Part shown: positions 5,550-7,540 of the stretch, piece by piece
How the letters are laid out: each line of letters begins with the position of its first letter
How positions within the stretch are numbered: position 1 is the stretch's first letter
Source: Desulfobacterales bacterium
GTDB taxonomy: Bacteria; Desulfobacterota; Desulfobulbia; Desulfobulbales; Desulfocapsaceae
Assembly (NCBI GenBank): GCA_013042695.1
Contig: JABDPQ010000521.1
Span: 1-7,540 of the forward strand
Reading direction: 5' to 3'
Length of the DNA: 7,540 nt
Program-made: the position numbers and the translations under genes
The notes under the pieces: generated by a model
What the model was told of the DNA's origin: nothing
The model's input: only the letters and a program-made list of their open reading frames with translations
The model's database searches: none

Positions 5550-7196
5550 CTAGCCCTGGTAATTTTGAACGTTTGGCAAACGTCGGCCGAAACCAAAAGC
5601 CTTACTTGTTACTTTGAGCCCCATGGGAGCCTGTTTTCGCTTGTATTCATTCATTCTTATTCGACGTACAACATCATTGACAATATCGTACTGATACCCC
5701 TGTTTTATAATTTCTTCACGGCCATATCCTTCTTCCAAATAGAGTTCGAGGATCTGGTCAAGAAGCTCGTAGGGAGGCAGGTCATCCTGATCACGTTGAT
5801 CGGGGCGCAACTCTGCTGTCGGAGCTTTGGTCAAAGTCCTTTGGGGTATAATTTCCCGTTCGATATTGATATGATGGGCCAGTTCATACACAAGTTGCTT
5901 GGGCACGTCGGAAATAACAGCAAGGCCGCCGCTCATATCACCATACAGTGTACAATAGCCAACGGCCATTTCACTTTTATTACCTGTCGTCAATAAAAGA
6001 TGGCCGAACTTGTTCGACAATGCCATCAGCAGATTGCCCCTGATTCTTGCCTGAATATTCTGCTCGGTAACATCTTCATCGAGCCCAAGAAACGACTCAG
6101 AAAGAACTGTACGATATCCCTCAAACAAATCTGCTATGGGCAACACCATAAAATGACAACCGCATTGCTGAGCCAGCTGCTTGGCATCTTCGAGAGAATC
6201 CGGCGAACTATAAGGTGATGGCAAAGCAACCCCATAGACCTTGTCTGCTCCAAGAGCCCGGACAGCAAGGGCCGCAGTAACGGCTGAATCGACCCCGCCA
6301 GAAAGCCCGAGAACCGCCGATGAAAACCCGCATTTGCCAGCGTAATCGCGAATGCCCATGATCAACGCGTCATGTACCGCCTCTACTTCACTCAATGACC
6401 CATCCTGGTGAATTTTCCCCTGCCATATATCTGTATCTACAATAACAAGATCCTGCTCAAAGCAGCGCGCCCTGGCGATCACCTCACCCTTGTCATTGAG
6501 TGCCTGGCTCTGTCCGTCAAAAAGCAGGGAATCCTGTCCGCCGACCTGATTAACGAAGAGTAACGGTGTCTGGTATTGTTTACATAGATTTGAAAATATA
6601 CGTGAACGGATACTGTTTTTACCCCGGTGAAAGGGTGAAGCGGAAACATTGATCAGACAATCTATTGAAAGATTTTGTTTTCTTGCTTGCTCAAACAGGG
6701 CGGCGACCGGCTCAATTCGATATTCTCCTATGACGTGGTGCCAGATATCTTCACAAACGGTTACACCAATTGTCAAGCCGTCCAGCTTGTACAAATCAGC
6801 AGATGGTCCCGGTTCAAAATAGCGGTTTTCATCGAACACATCATATGCAGGAAGAAGCTGTTTTCTGGTCTTATGAACAATCGTTCCTGAACGTGCTACC
6901 AAAACACTGTTGTAGAGAGCTTTTCCAGGTTTTTCGGATCGTTGCTCAAAACAGCCGAACATGATGTCAATCGGTGGCAGAGCAACAATTACCTCTGCAA
7001 GAGCCTGTTCATGATCATTGATAAAGGATCTTCGCTCGAGCATATCCAGGGGGGGATATCCTGAGAGTACCATCTCAGGGAAAACTGCCAAGCCACATCC
7101 CAGCTCTGCGGCCTTATGAGAATAGTCAATAATAGCCTGACCGTTGGCATCAAAATCACCGATGATCGGATTTAATTGTATCAACGCAACTTTCAC
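5550..7196 (-). CDS. nadE: Glutamine-dependent NAD+ synthetase
   Basis: NadE makes NAD+ from deamido-NAD+, ATP and glutamine, the last step of NAD biosynthesis. The N-terminal half is a nitrilase-type glutaminase with the expected triad: Glu in FPEMVLSGYPP (residue 41 from this start), Lys in KQLLPAYDVFDE (112) and Cys in VCEDIWH (148). The C-terminal half is the ATP-pyrophosphatase synthetase, with SGGVDS at 299-304, TTGNKSEMAVGYCTLYGDMSGG at about 403-424, and LRPDQRDQDDLPPY at about 463-476. The total, 548 residues, is normal for the two-domain form, so ammonia can be channelled internally. Two GTG codons compete for the start, at 7202-7200 and 7196-7194. GGAG at 7207-7204 is one base from the first but seven from the second, so I choose 7196; the resulting MKVALIQLNP is also typical. 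It is followed closely by the cytochrome and hflX genes. Confidence 0.96.
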   Translation of the reverse strand: MKVALIQLNPIIGDFDANGQAIIDYSHKAAELGCGLAVFPEMVLSGYPPLDMLERRSFINDHEQALAEVIVALPPIDIMFGCFEQRSEKPGKALYNSVLVARSGTIVHKTRKQLLPAYDVFDENRYFEPGPSADLYKLDGLTIGVTVCEDIWHHVIGEYRIEPVAALFEQARKQNLSIDCLINVSASPFHRGKNSIRSRIFSNLCKQYQTPLLFVNQVGGQDSLLFDGQSQALNDKGEVIARARCFEQDLVIVDTDIWQGKIHQDGSLSEVEAVHDALIMGIRDYAGKCGFSSAVLGLSGGVDSAVTAALAVRALGADKVYGVALPSPYSSPDSLEDAKQLAQQCGCHFMVLPIADLFEGYRTVLSESFLGLDEDVTEQNIQARIRGNLLMALSNKFGHLLLTTGNKSEMAVGYCTLYGDMSGGLAVISDVPKQLVYELAHHINIEREIIPQRTLTKAPTAELRPDQRDQDDLPPYELLDQILELYLEEGYGREEIIKQGYQYDIVNDVVRRIRMNEYKRKQAPMGLKVTSKAFGFGRRLPNVQNYQG

Positions 7197-7297
7197 TGCC
7201 ACTCTCCATTGCCCATTTGAGTCATGTCACGCCTTATGCTGTTCTCTCTTTTATACATTACCAAACCATAGCAGAATTACCGAAAACTTCCAGCGCT
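7197..7297. other. Spacer between mltG and nadE
   Basis: This is a short noncoding gap of about 100 bases. On the minus strand a TATAAA box lies at about 7249-7254 but has no good -35 element 16-18 bases upstream. A nadE promoter here is possible but not shown, and no terminator hairpin for mltG is evident. Readthrough from mltG cannot be excluded. Confidence 0.5.
7204..7207 (-). promoter_or_regulatory. Ribosome binding site deciding the nadE start
   Basis: GGAG on the minus strand is seven bases before GTG 7196-7194 but only one base before the in-frame GTG 7202-7200. Normal spacing therefore favours the downstream GTG and removes two residues (Met-Ala) from the longest reading frame. Confidence 0.6.
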
Positions 7298-7540
7298 TCA
7301 TTGTTTTGGATTAGGCCGATTTCTCTTTTGATATGTCCGTACAGCTTGATTGTGTTCTCTCAAGGTTTTTGAAAAATAATGACTTCCGTCATTTTTAGAG
7401 ACGAAATAGAGATACTCTACCGAGGCTGGTTCGAGGACGGCCATGAGAGCTTCTTTCCCTGGACTGCAGATTGGGCTTGGGGGGAGTGCCGGTATAATAT
7501 AGGTATTATATGGCGTTGGCTTTTTAAGATCAGTTCGACT
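7298..7540 (-). CDS. mltG: Endolytic murein transglycosylase MltG, C-terminal end
   Basis: MltG (YceG-like) is an inner-membrane lytic transglycosylase that cuts nascent glycan strands and helps set their length. Only the last 80 codons are in the window, ending with TGA at 7300-7298; the rest is beyond the right edge. The visible segment shows the family's C-terminal signature in order: TPYNTYIIPALPPSPICSPG, then ALMAVLEP, EYLYFVSKNDGSHYFSKTLREHNQAV. In most members the central stretch reads GLPPGPI; here it is ALPPSPI, a mild divergence. The catalytic Glu lies upstream, outside the window. It is on the same strand as nadE, about 100 bases ahead of it. Confidence 0.93.
   Translation of the reverse strand, partial: SRTDLKKPTPYNTYIIPALPPSPICSPGKEALMAVLEPASVEYLYFVSKNDGSHYFSKTLREHNQAVRTYQKRNRPNPKQ

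Noticed and set aside
5508..5996. 162-aa plus-strand open frame
   Set aside because: It is antisense to the synthetase domain of nadE, where motifs are intact on the other strand. The sequence is low-complexity hydrophobic with no recognisable domain.

Overview
The window looks like ordinary chromosome from a mesophilic, anaerobically respiring bacterium. The best guess is Desulfobacterota, perhaps the Desulfobulbales. This rests on protein character: a membrane-anchored multiheme cytochrome, a long HflX with an N-terminal extension, a zinc-ribbon PilZ protein and a small dual-CXXC protein. It is inference from remembered families, not a database result. There are no IS elements, phage genes, tRNAs, rRNAs or CRISPR repeats.

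Layout. Left edge: the N-terminal 158 codons of glmS, on the minus strand and running off the window. A 201-bp AT-rich divergent spacer separates it from plus-strand pyrE. Two bases after pyrE comes a 57-residue two-CXXC protein gene. A 143-bp spacer leads to a plus-strand zinc-ribbon/PilZ gene, which converges on hflX with a 19-bp overlap of 3' ends. The rest is a minus-strand series in transcription order mltG (C-terminus only) -> nadE -> 12-heme-motif cytochrome c -> hflX. The nadE/cytochrome gap is 17 bp and the cytochrome/hflX gap is 11 bp, so these three look like one operon. mltG lies about 100 bp upstream of nadE and may or may not be cotranscribed.

Functions. Most genes are housekeeping: amino-sugar synthesis (GlmS), pyrimidine synthesis (PyrE), NAD synthesis (NadE), glycan-strand cleavage (MltG) and ribosome-associated GTPase (HflX). 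The less understood parts are the large anchored cytochrome set between nadE and hflX, the small dual-CXXC protein coupled to pyrE, the JAMM-like HxHP...SxxD stretch in the HflX extension, and the c-di-GMP-type PilZ protein with an N-terminal zinc ribbon. I see no clear new defence or mobile system. The strongest candidates for new biology are the cytochrome (including one CX4CH site) and the small CXXC gene.
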